Below, in pieces: positions 49,901-57,500 of a stretch of DNA of 63,961 nt. Below the pieces are notes generated by a model. That model was not told the DNA's origin, did no database searches, and saw only the letters and a list, made by a program, of their open reading frames with translations. How positions within the stretch are numbered: position 1 is the first letter of the stretch; the number at the start of each line of letters is the position of its first letter. A program made the translations under genes and the position numbers. The stretch comes from Saccharopolyspora elongata (GTDB lineage Bacteria; Actinomycetota; Actinomycetes; Mycobacteriales; Pseudonocardiaceae): the NCBI RefSeq assembly GCF_004348985.1, contig NZ_SMKW01000054.1, forward strand, positions 1 to 63,961. Reading direction: 5' to 3'.

Positions 49901-49923
49901 TGGTTCAACACTTTGTTGAACCA
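49901..49923. promoter_or_regulatory. TTCAACA-CTT-TGTTGAA operator upstream of allB
   Basis: Perfect palindrome with 10-bp arms (TGGTTCAACA / TGTTGAACCA) and a CTT centre, ending six bases before the allB ribosome site. The 15-bp core, including the CTT centre, matches the urate operon promoter at 38598. A TTGACC at 49883-49888 could be the -35. Confidence 0.65.
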
Positions 49924-49945
49924 CTGCCAGGAGGAGGTAACCGCG

Positions 49946-51313
49946 TTGCCCGAAGCAGCCAACGGAGCGTTCGACGTCGTGTTCCGCGCGCGACGGCTCA
50001 TCGGCCCGAACGGTGAGACGTCCGGCAGCGTCGGCGTCCGCGACGGCCGCATCGCCGCCGTCGAGCCGCTGGACGCCCCGCTCGAAGCCGCCCGCACCAT
50101 CGAGCTCGCCGCCGACGAGGTCCTGCTGCCCGGGCTGGTCGACACCCACGTGCACGTCAACGACCCGGGCCGCACCGAGTGGGAGGGCTTCGACACCGCC
50201 ACCCGCGCCGCGGCGGCCGGCGGCGTCACGACCATCCTCGACATGCCACTGAACAGCCTGCCGCCGACGATCGACACCGGCGCGCTGGAGGTCAAGCGCA
50301 AGACCGCGCGCGAGAAGGCCTACATCGACGTGGGCTTCTGGGGCGGCGCCGTGCATGGCAACCTCGCCGAGCTGCGCGGGCTGCACGAGGCCGGCGTGTT
50401 CGGCTTCAAGTGCTTCCTGCTGCACTCCGGGGTCGACGAGTTCCCGCCGCTGAACCCGACCGAGCTCGACGAGGCGCTGCGCGAGCTGACCCGCTACGAC
50501 GGGCTGATGATCGTGCACGCCGAGGACTCCGACGCCATCGAGCACGCCCCCACGGCGCACGGCGAGACCTACGGCGACTTCCTGAACTCCCGCCCGCGCG
50601 GCGCCGAGAACGTCGCGATCGCGCAGGTCATCGAGCTGGCTCGGCGCATCGGCGCGCGGGTGCACATCCTGCACCTGTCGTCGTCGGACGCGCTGCCGAT
50701 GATCGCCTCCGCGCGCGCCGACGGCGTCAAGGTCACGGTCGAGACCTGCCCGCACTACCTGAGCTTCAGCGCCGAGGAGGTCCCCGACGGCGCCACCCAG
50801 TTCAAGTGCTGCCCGCCGATCCGCGAGGCCCGCAACCGGGAACTGCTGTGGCAGGGGCTGGCCGACGGGATCATCGACTGCGTGGTCAGCGACCACTCGC
50901 CGTGCACGCCGGAGCTCAAGCGCTTCGACATCGGTGACTTCGGCGTGGCCTGGGGCGGCGTTTCCAGCCTCCAGCTGGGCCTTTCGGCGGTGTGGACGCA
51001 GGCGCGGGTGCGCGGCCACAGCCTCGCCGACGTCGTGCAGTGGATGTCCCGGAAGCCCGCCGACCTCGCCGGGGTGCGCGGCAAGGGGGCCATCGCGGTC
51101 GGCAACGACGCGGACCTCTGCGTGTTCGCGCCGGACGACGCGTTCGTCGTCGATGTGGGCAAGCTGCACCACCGCAACCCGGTTTCGCCGTACCACGGGC
51201 GCCCGCTGTCGGGCGTGGTGCGCGAAACCTGGCTGCGCGGCACGCAGATCGTCGGCCCGGGCGTGGAGATGACCGCGCCGCAAGGCAATCTGCTCACCCG
51301 CCAGGGCTCGTAG
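49946..51313 (+). CDS. allB: allantoinase
   Basis: 455 residues, cyclic amidohydrolase. Hydrolyses allantoin to allantoate. Metal ligands: His pair in DTHVHVNDPGRTEWEGF (from residue 66), the carbamylated-Lys position in GFKCFLLHSG, His in HILHLSSSD and Asp in VVSDHSPC. AGGAGGAGG lies eight bases before the TTG start. Followed by a perfect hairpin. It connects the urate genes to allantoate, but no allantoate-degrading enzyme is recognised here. Confidence 0.94.
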   Translation: MPEAANGAFDVVFRARRLIGPNGETSGSVGVRDGRIAAVEPLDAPLEAARTIELAADEVLLPGLVDTHVHVNDPGRTEWEGFDTATRAAAAGGVTTILDMPLNSLPPTIDTGALEVKRKTAREKAYIDVGFWGGAVHGNLAELRGLHEAGVFGFKCFLLHSGVDEFPPLNPTELDEALRELTRYDGLMIVHAEDSDAIEHAPTAHGETYGDFLNSRPRGAENVAIAQVIELARRIGARVHILHLSSSDALPMIASARADGVKVTVETCPHYLSFSAEEVPDGATQFKCCPPIREARNRELLWQGLADGIIDCVVSDHSPCTPELKRFDIGDFGVAWGGVSSLQLGLSAVWTQARVRGHSLADVVQWMSRKPADLAGVRGKGAIAVGNDADLCVFAPDDAFVVDVGKLHHRNPVSPYHGRPLSGVVRETWLRGTQIVGPGVEMTAPQGNLLTRQGS

Positions 51314-51325
51314 CGAGTTCCGCTC

Positions 51326-51363
51326 CGGGGGCCGTGAATCCGCTGCCGGGTTCACGGCCCCCG
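51326..51363 (+). terminator. bidirectional-type terminator after allB
   Basis: Perfect 13-bp stem CGGGGGCCGTGAA / TTCACGGCCCCCG with a 12-base loop, between convergent allB and 51371-51676. Confidence 0.82.
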
Positions 51364-51370
51364 AACCGTG

Positions 51371-51676
51371 TCAGCCCTTGAGCCGGCGGACCAGGTCGGC
51401 GGCGCTGGCCAGGGACAGGCCCGGCAGCTTCCGGCGGACTTCCCGGACCGCCGCGATCTCGTGGGTGCTCGGGTCGATGCCCGCGTCGGCCAGCACCTGA
51501 CGGGCCCAGCGGATCTCCTGCGGCTCGCCGTCACCGGCCTCGTCCAGGATCCGCAGCGCCCGCTGCAGGCCGGGCAGTTCCTCGGGGCTCGCGTCGTGGA
51601 CGGCGCGCCGCACCGCTTCCCGCGCCTCGTCGAGATCGTTGAGCACCAACAGGTGCGCTTCGCGTTTGCCGAACAT
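51371..51676 (-). CDS. hypothetical helical protein
   Basis: 101 residues, almost all helical, MFGKREAHLLVLNDLDEARE start. GAGGAAGG lies five bases before the ATG, whereas ATGs further upstream lack a site. The C-terminal VREVRRKLPGLSLASAADLV faintly recalls the L7/L12 C-terminal fold, seen in several small actinobacterial proteins. No function can be assigned. Confidence 0.6.
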   Translation of the reverse strand: MFGKREAHLLVLNDLDEAREAVRRAVHDASPEELPGLQRALRILDEAGDGEPQEIRWARQVLADAGIDPSTHEIAAVREVRRKLPGLSLASAADLVRRLKG

Positions 51677-51755
51677 CTCAACCTTCCTCATGGGACCCGG
51701 GGATCTGAACCATTCTCCCGCGCCCTGTCGGTGATCATGGTTACCCTTCGCCGCC

Positions 51756-52382
51756 ATGAGCGATGCGGCGCACTCGCTGACCTACCGGCGGCCCTCGGTG
51801 CTCGACGGCGGCCGGCTCGGGTTGGAGACCGCGGGCGGGACCGCGCTGGCCGGCCCGGCGGGAAATCCCCGGTTCTTCACCGGGTTCCTCACCGATGCCG
51901 CGCCCGCCGCCGGCGGGCTCCAGGCGATCGCCCGGGTCGCGCGATCCCGGTACCCGGAGCTCACCGGCCGACCGGCCTTCCGCGATCCGGTCGTCACCTG
52001 CAACGGCGACCGGTTGCGCTTCGAGTCCTTCTCCCGGTGCTGCGGCGTCTACGCGCGGCTGGACGTCCTCTCCGGCGGCCTGGACGGCGAGGTGCACGAC
52101 CGCGGAACGACCAATGTGGACATCAACGATCCACCGCGAACTGCCCTACGACGCGACGGGCGCGGAAGCGATGAATCCCCGTCTGCGCAACGCGAGAGCG
52201 CTCGTCGAGGCGGGCGCGGTGCACATCGACGGCGACACCGCGACGGTGGTCGTCGGAGACCACGCGCACCGAGTGCGGGACGGCGGCTGCACCTGCCGGT
52301 GGTGGGCGGAATTCGGCGGTACCAGGGAAAGTGCAAGCACGCGCTCGCCGTGGACGTGGCGCGGAACGGAGCACGGGGATGA
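51756..52382 (+). pseudogene. broken SWIM zinc-finger protein gene
   Basis: The N-terminal 130 residues (GNPRFFTGFLTDA, VVTCNGDRLRFESFSRCCGV, GTTNVDIN) match the actinobacterial SWIM protein family. From about 52160 the matching sequence moves to the +1 frame (VEAGAVHIDGDTATVVVG, DGGCTCRWWAEFGGT). At about 52326 it returns to the first frame (GKCKHALAVDVARNG). The SWIM ligands C-x-C and C-x-H are thus in different frames. Length is about half of normal, so an internal deletion is likely. The stop overlaps the DUF6493 start. Confidence 0.7.
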
Positions 52383-55003
52383 ACTGGGACGACCTGAAGG
52401 AACTCATCGAGCAAGGCGACCTGGAAGTCCTGGCGGGGGCGCTCCGGGAGATCGGTCCGGCGGAAAGCCGCGCGCTTGCCAAACCGCTGATGGACTTCGA
52501 ACGCTCGATGCGGCAGGAGGACTTCTACACGGCGCAGCAGTACCCGGCCATGCTCGCGGTTGCCGGCGCGGCCGTGCTGCCGATGTCGACGCTCGTGCCG
52601 TGGCTGTCCCGCAACAGCCTCGACCGGCCGATGCGGCCGGACCACAACCGCGTGCTGAGGCCCTACGGCGCTGCGGCGTTCGACCACGTCCTGGCCCTGC
52701 TGCGCCGGCGGGACGTGCCGTGGCTGCCGCAGCTCGCCGAGAAGCTCGCGCAACGGCTCCGCCCGCGCGGGCGGATATCGAGCCACGACTGGCATCTCAT
52801 CACCGCCATTGCCGGGGACGCCCTGCCCGACAGCGACGGATTCGTGTACCACTGGCCGGAGATGATCGGGCGCGATGCCACGACGATCGTCGACGAGATA
52901 CGCGGAGATCAGCGTTTCCTGGCGCTGATTCCACGACTGTTCGAAGTGGACGGTGTGGCGCGGCGGCTCGCGAGCTCCTGGGTGCAGGACAGCTGGCCGA
53001 GCGCGCTGGCGGAACTCGCCGCCGCCGGTGAGGTCGATCGGCTGGTGCTGCTGGACGGGCTGCTGGCGCGCCTGCAGTGCGGTGGCAAGCAAGCGGACGT
53101 CGTGGCCCTGATCGCTTTGCACGAAAAGCTCTCCCCGGACCTCGACGAGCTCGCGCCGCGCGGTGGCGACTACGCGGCGCTGGTGCCCGACAGCCACTCG
53201 ACGGTCGCCGGGATGGCGCAACGGGAACTCCAGCGCTTGGACGAGGCGAACCGGCTGGAAGTCGACGTCCTGCTCGACGTCAGCCGGGCGATGTTCTTCC
53301 GCCCGGAGAAGAAGCTCGTCCGGGCCCAGCTCTCGTGGCTGGACAAGGCGATCCGGCGCGGTCGGGCCGATGCGCTGGCGGTGCTCGGCGGCGCGTTCGG
53401 CCACGAATCGGCCGACATCCAGGAACGCGCGCTCAAACTGGTGCTCAAGCACTCCGACGAGCTCGATGCGGACGTGCGCGAAGAACTCGCCGAAGCCGCG
53501 GCGGCGTTGCCGCAGGACCTCCGGGCGCGTGCGGCCGAGGTGTTCGGGGCGTCGGAGGCCGCGCCGGAACCCGCGCCGGTTCCGGTTGCCGCATCGCGCC
53601 CCGAGATGCCGCCGCCCATCGCGTCGGTGGACGAACTGGTCACGGCCTTCGCGCAGCATGCGCACGAAGGAGATCCGTCCGAGCGGGAGCGGATCCTCGC
53701 CGCGATGGTCGAGTTCGCGTTCACCGACCGGGCGGCCCTGTGCCGCGCGTTCGCCCCGCTGCAGGCGCAAAGCCCGTGGTACGCGCCAGGACTGCCGGAC
53801 TGGGGCCAACAGCGCAATTGGATCGGTTCGCCGTCGGAGGGCGGCGAGTTCACCGCGGTCCTGCGCGCCGCGACGGGCGACTGCCAGGGCGATGTCACCA
53901 GCCCGATCCCGCGCGTCGACGAGATCCCGGGGGAGGCGGACTGGGAGGAACTCGTGACGCGGGGCGTGGACTACGGCACCGTGTCGCTGCGCCGCCTGCA
54001 CGAGATCACGCTCGGGCTCGCGTACGCGCCCCGGCCGTTCCTGATGTCCACGCCGACCGACGCGTCCGGGCTGATCGCGCCCGAAGCGCTGGCGGAGCGG
54101 CTGGAGCGGGCGGCGGAGCAGGGTTTCGAGCCGTGGGAGCACGACTTGGTCGTGGCGATGCTCCGGTTGCCCCGGGATGCCGCGATCGCCGACCGGGTGC
54201 GGGGGCTCGGGGCGGCGGGCGCGCAGGTCGCGCGGTGGATCGACGAAGGCGGGCTCGGCAGGCCCGAGATCCGGCGCGCGGTGGTGCCGGTCAAGAAGTA
54301 CGACTGGCGCGGCATGCACTTCGAAGACCACACGCGCGTCACCGTCGCGTTCCCGGACTCGGCGGATCCGGTCCGCAAGTCCTTCGACAGCACGGCGACC
54401 GGCCGGTATTCGGCCGTCCTCCGCGAGCAGAACGCCGCCCCGGATCTCGTGCCCGCACACCGGGATCTCAGCGCAGCGCACCAGGTGGCGGCTTTCGCGG
54501 ACGGCGCTCGGGGGAGCACGACGGTGCTGGGCCGCCTGGTCGACGCCTACGGCCCGATCGGCGAGGGGATGACCACGGTGCTGGCCTACGCGCTCGGTGC
54601 CCGGGAGCCGGCGGACCGCGCGGGCGTGGTGGACGCGCTGATCACCCTGACTGCCCGGGACGGGCTGCGCGGCGCGGAGGTTGCGCATGCAGTGGTGGAG
54701 CTGGTGGCGCGCGACGAGGTCGTGCTGGGGCGTGTGGTGCAGGCGGTGCGCGACGCGACGCGAGCCGGTCTCGTGGAATTTGGGTGGGGAGTGGTCGCGG
54801 TGCTGATCGAGGGCCTGTTGCCGGTCGATGGGGCACGCCCCCGAACGGCGCTCGCGGACCTGCTCGCCCTCGGAGTGGAGCTGGTCGAACAGGTCCGCCC
54901 CGGTGGCCCGCTGCCAGGTCTGGCGGCGGCCGCGGCACGAGGTGGTTCGAGCCGCTTCGCCAAGGAGGCCCGCAGGCTGCACCAGGCGCTGAGCGCCACC
55001 TGA
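52379..55003 (+). CDS. DUF6493-type large helical protein
   Basis: 874 residues. Helical-repeat character throughout, opening NWDDLKELIEQGDLEVLAGA. In other actinomycetes such proteins follow a SWIM zinc-finger gene, sometimes with MoxR ATPase and VWA genes, none of which are here. Its ATG overlaps the stop of the broken SWIM gene (ATGA), so it was translationally coupled to it. Family assignment is from memory of context. The function is unknown. Confidence 0.6.
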   Translation: MNWDDLKELIEQGDLEVLAGALREIGPAESRALAKPLMDFERSMRQEDFYTAQQYPAMLAVAGAAVLPMSTLVPWLSRNSLDRPMRPDHNRVLRPYGAAAFDHVLALLRRRDVPWLPQLAEKLAQRLRPRGRISSHDWHLITAIAGDALPDSDGFVYHWPEMIGRDATTIVDEIRGDQRFLALIPRLFEVDGVARRLASSWVQDSWPSALAELAAAGEVDRLVLLDGLLARLQCGGKQADVVALIALHEKLSPDLDELAPRGGDYAALVPDSHSTVAGMAQRELQRLDEANRLEVDVLLDVSRAMFFRPEKKLVRAQLSWLDKAIRRGRADALAVLGGAFGHESADIQERALKLVLKHSDELDADVREELAEAAAALPQDLRARAAEVFGASEAAPEPAPVPVAASRPEMPPPIASVDELVTAFAQHAHEGDPSERERILAAMVEFAFTDRAALCRAFAPLQAQSPWYAPGLPDWGQQRNWIGSPSEGGEFTAVLRAATGDCQGDVTSPIPRVDEIPGEADWEELVTRGVDYGTVSLRRLHEITLGLAYAPRPFLMSTPTDASGLIAPEALAERLERAAEQGFEPWEHDLVVAMLRLPRDAAIADRVRGLGAAGAQVARWIDEGGLGRPEIRRAVVPVKKYDWRGMHFEDHTRVTVAFPDSADPVRKSFDSTATGRYSAVLREQNAAPDLVPAHRDLSAAHQVAAFADGARGSTTVLGRLVDAYGPIGEGMTTVLAYALGAREPADRAGVVDALITLTARDGLRGAEVAHAVVELVARDEVVLGRVVQAVRDATRAGLVEFGWGVVAVLIEGLLPVDGARPRTALADLLALGVELVEQVRPGGPLPGLAAAAARGGSSRFAKEARRLHQALSAT

Positions 55004-55025
55004 TGGCACTGTTTCGCCTGGCCAA

Positions 55026-55073
55026 TGCTCGTGAGTACTTTGGTCCGCCATAGCACTCCAAAACACGCACGAC
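55026..55073. repeat. CGTGAGTG-type hairpin, copy 7 (degenerate)
   Basis: CTCGTGAGTACTTTGG ... CTCCAAAACACGCACGA, after the DUF6493 gene and before tsaB. Several mismatches in the arms. Confidence 0.6.
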
Positions 55074-55165
55074 CCATGAACAGCCGAAACGGCCCGCCCG
55101 GCCGGTGCCGCTCCGGTGCTCCCCGCGTAACCCCGGTGACCAGGGCTGACGTACGCTGAGTAATC

Positions 55166-55822
55166 GTGCTCGTCATTGCGCTGGACACCTCGACCCCCGC
55201 GGTCACGGCGGGGCTTGTCGCCCTGGACGACGGTCCGCCGCGCGCCCTCGCCGAGCGCGTCACGGTCAACCCGCGTGCGCACGGCGAACTCCTCATGCCG
55301 CAGCTGCTGGACGTCATGACCGAGGCCGGACGCGAACTCGGCGACGCCGACGCGATCGTCGTCGGCGCCGGGCCGGGCCCGTTCACCGGCCTCCGCGTCG
55401 GCATGGCCACCGCCGCGGCGCTCGGCCAGGCCTGCGGCCGCCCCGTGCACCCGGTCTGCAGCCTCGACGCGATCGCCGCGCAGGCCACCGCCGAAGGCCC
55501 CCTGCTGGTCGCCACCGACGCGCGCCGCAAGGAGGTCTACTGGGCCGCCTACGACGCCGCCCGGGCCCGGATCGACGGGCCGCACGTCCAGCGCCCGGCG
55601 GACGTCCCGACCGACGGCTTCGCCGCGGCGGCCGGGGAAATGGCCGAGGCGCTGGGCATCGCCGTCGTCGAGCCGCGCTACCCGACGCCGGTCGGGCTGG
55701 TCGCGGCGGCGCGCGCCGCGCTGCAGGGGGAACCGGCGCCGCTGGTGCCGCTCTACCTGCGGCGGCCGGACGCCGCAGAGCCGGGCAAGCGGAAGTCCGT
55801 GTTGACCAGGGGTGGCAAGTGA
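55166..55822 (+). CDS. tsaB: tRNA t6A biosynthesis protein TsaB
   Basis: 218 residues. ASKHA-fold partner of TsaD (IALDTSTPAVTAGL, GAGPGPFTGLRVGMATAAAL). Lacks the metal His pair, as all TsaB do. The GTG lies nine bases after a TACGCT element (55151-55156), hinting at a near-leaderless start. Followed by rimI (GTGA overlap) and tsaD. Its usual upstream partner tsaE is 33 kb away. Confidence 0.95.
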   Translation: MLVIALDTSTPAVTAGLVALDDGPPRALAERVTVNPRAHGELLMPQLLDVMTEAGRELGDADAIVVGAGPGPFTGLRVGMATAAALGQACGRPVHPVCSLDAIAAQATAEGPLLVATDARRKEVYWAAYDAARARIDGPHVQRPADVPTDGFAAAAGEMAEALGIAVVEPRYPTPVGLVAAARAALQGEPAPLVPLYLRRPDAAEPGKRKSVLTRGGK

Positions 55823-56310
55823 CCGACCGCGCCACCACCGCGCCGCAGGTGCTGAAGCTGCGCCGAAGCGACCTGAAGCGCTGCGCGGAGCTGGAGCAGG
55901 TGCTCTTCCCCGGCGACGACCCGTGGTCCTGGCCCGCCTTCGCCGCGGAGCTCGACCAGGGCCACTACTACGTCGGCGCCTACCTCGACGAACGCCTGAT
56001 CGGCTACGCCGGGCTCGCCGTCGTCGGCCGCGCCCCGCACGCCGAGGCCGAGGTGCACACCATCGGCGTCGACCCGGCGCACCAGGGCCGCGGCGTGGGC
56101 AAGGCGCTGCTGCGCGCGCTGCTGGACAGGGCCGACGAGAAGCAGGCGACGACGTTCCTGGAAGTGCGCACCGACAACGACGCCGCGATCGCGATGTACG
56201 AGAACCACGGCTTCGAGATCGTCGGGATGCGCAAGCGCTACTACCAGCCGTCCGGGGCGGACGCGCACACCATGCGGCGGCCCCCGGCGGAAACTGCGGA
56301 GGCTGGGTAA
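55819..56310 (+). CDS. rimI: ribosomal-protein-alanine N-acetyltransferase RimI
   Basis: 163 residues, GNAT fold. Acetyl-CoA loop in VDPAHQGRGVGKALL, with EVHTIGV before it and the C-terminal AIAMYENHGFEIVGMRKRYY. Acetylates the N-terminus of S18 and possibly other proteins. Start overlaps tsaB, stop overlaps tsaD (TAATG). Confidence 0.95.
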   Translation: MTDRATTAPQVLKLRRSDLKRCAELEQVLFPGDDPWSWPAFAAELDQGHYYVGAYLDERLIGYAGLAVVGRAPHAEAEVHTIGVDPAHQGRGVGKALLRALLDRADEKQATTFLEVRTDNDAAIAMYENHGFEIVGMRKRYYQPSGADAHTMRRPPAETAEAG

Positions 56311-57365
56311 TGACTGCGGATCGAGTGGTGCTCGGCATCGAGAGCTCCTGCGACGAGACCGGCGTGGGCCTGGTCCGGTTGGCAGCCGACGGCACGGTCG
56401 AGCTGCTGGCCGACGCGGTGGCGTCCAGCGTCGATGAGCACGCCCGCTTCGGCGGCGTGGTGCCGGAGATCGCCAGCCGCGCGCACCTGGCGGCGATGGC
56501 CCCGACGATGCGCCGCGCGCTCGACGAATCCGGCCTCGAACTGTCCGATGTGGACGCGATCGCGGTGACGGCCGGGCCGGGCCTGGCCGGCGCGCTGATG
56601 GTCGGCGTCGCGGCGGCCAAGGCCTACGCGGCCGCGTTGGACGTGCCGCTGTTCGGCGTCAACCACCTCGGCGGGCACGTCGCCGTCGACACCCTCGAAC
56701 ACGGGCCGCTGCCGCAGCGCTGCCTGGCGCTGCTCGTCTCCGGCGGGCACACGCAGCTGCTGCTGGTGGAGGGCATCGGGGAGCAGGTCACCGAGATCGG
56801 CTCCACGATCGACGACGCCGCGGGCGAGGCCTATGACAAGGTGGCGCGCATCCTCGACTTGCCGTACCCGGGCGGCCCGCCCATCGATAAGCAGGCCAAG
56901 CTGGGCAACCCGAAGGCCATCGCGTTCCCGCGCGGGCTGACCGGGCCCCGCGACGCCAAGTACGACTTCTCCTTCTCCGGGCTGAAGACGGCGGTCGCGC
57001 GCTGGGTCGAGACCGAGCAGCGCGAGGGCCGGGAGATCCCGGTGGCGGACGTGTGCGCGTCGTTCCAGGAGGCCGTGGCGGACGTGCTGACGGCGAAGGC
57101 CGTGCGGGCGGCGCGGGACCTGGACGTGGACACGCTGGTGATCTCCGGAGGCGTGGCGGCGAACTCCCGCCTGTCGGAGCTGGCGGCCCAGCGCTGCGCG
57201 GAAGCGGGCATCACGCTCCGGGTGCCGCGCCCCCGCCTGTGCACCGACAACGGCGCGATGATCGCGGCCCTCGGCGCCCACGTCCTCGCGGCGGGCGCCA
57301 AGCCGTCGCCCCTGGACATGCCGGCCAACCCGGGCCTCCCGGTCGGCACCATCGTCGTCCAGTAA
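56310..57365 (+). CDS. tsaD: tRNA N6-threonylcarbamoyltransferase TsaD
   Basis: 351 residues. Transfers the threonylcarbamoyl group to A37 of ANN-decoding tRNAs. Iron ligands are in NHLGGHVAVD (HxxxH), with GIESSCDETG at the N-terminus, VSGGHTQL, and SGGVAANSRL. The ATG overlaps the rimI stop, and GGAGG lies upstream. A palindrome and heptamer repeat follow. Confidence 0.96.
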   Translation: MTADRVVLGIESSCDETGVGLVRLAADGTVELLADAVASSVDEHARFGGVVPEIASRAHLAAMAPTMRRALDESGLELSDVDAIAVTAGPGLAGALMVGVAAAKAYAAALDVPLFGVNHLGGHVAVDTLEHGPLPQRCLALLVSGGHTQLLLVEGIGEQVTEIGSTIDDAAGEAYDKVARILDLPYPGGPPIDKQAKLGNPKAIAFPRGLTGPRDAKYDFSFSGLKTAVARWVETEQREGREIPVADVCASFQEAVADVLTAKAVRAARDLDVDTLVISGGVAANSRLSELAAQRCAEAGITLRVPRPRLCTDNGAMIAALGAHVLAAGAKPSPLDMPANPGLPVGTIVVQ

Positions 57366-57384
57366 CCCGATGGTGTAGTTCTTC

Positions 57385-57432
57385 CCGCAATTTCAATGGA
57401 AATCAGAGCTCTGATTTCCATTGAAATTGCGG
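57385..57432. repeat. ATTTCAATGGAAAT hairpin, copy 3
   Basis: CCGCAATTTCAATGGAAATC-AGAGCTCT-GATTTCCATTGAAATTGCGG (arms as at 22340), in the convergent gap after tsaD. Confidence 0.82.
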
Positions 57433-57439
57433 ACCCCCC

Positions 57440-57474
57440 GGTGCCCGGTGCCCGGTGCCCGGTGCCCGGTGCCC
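57440..57474. repeat. (GGTGCCC)5 tandem repeat
   Basis: Five exact copies of the heptamer in the gap between tsaD and the convergent dehydrogenase-like gene. Likely a slippage-prone microsatellite. Confidence 0.85.
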
Positions 57475-57500
57475 GGTCGGCATCGTCGTCGTCCAGGGGG

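Noticed and set aside
52049..56620. Very long minus-strand open frame (about 1500 residues) over the SWIM, DUF6493, tsaB, rimI genes
   Set aside because: It is antisense to well-supported genes, has repetitive Arg/Ala/Gly composition typical of high-GC shadow frames and no recognisable motif.
57440..57474. CRISPR-like array
   Set aside because: Five exact heptamers without spacers are a microsatellite.
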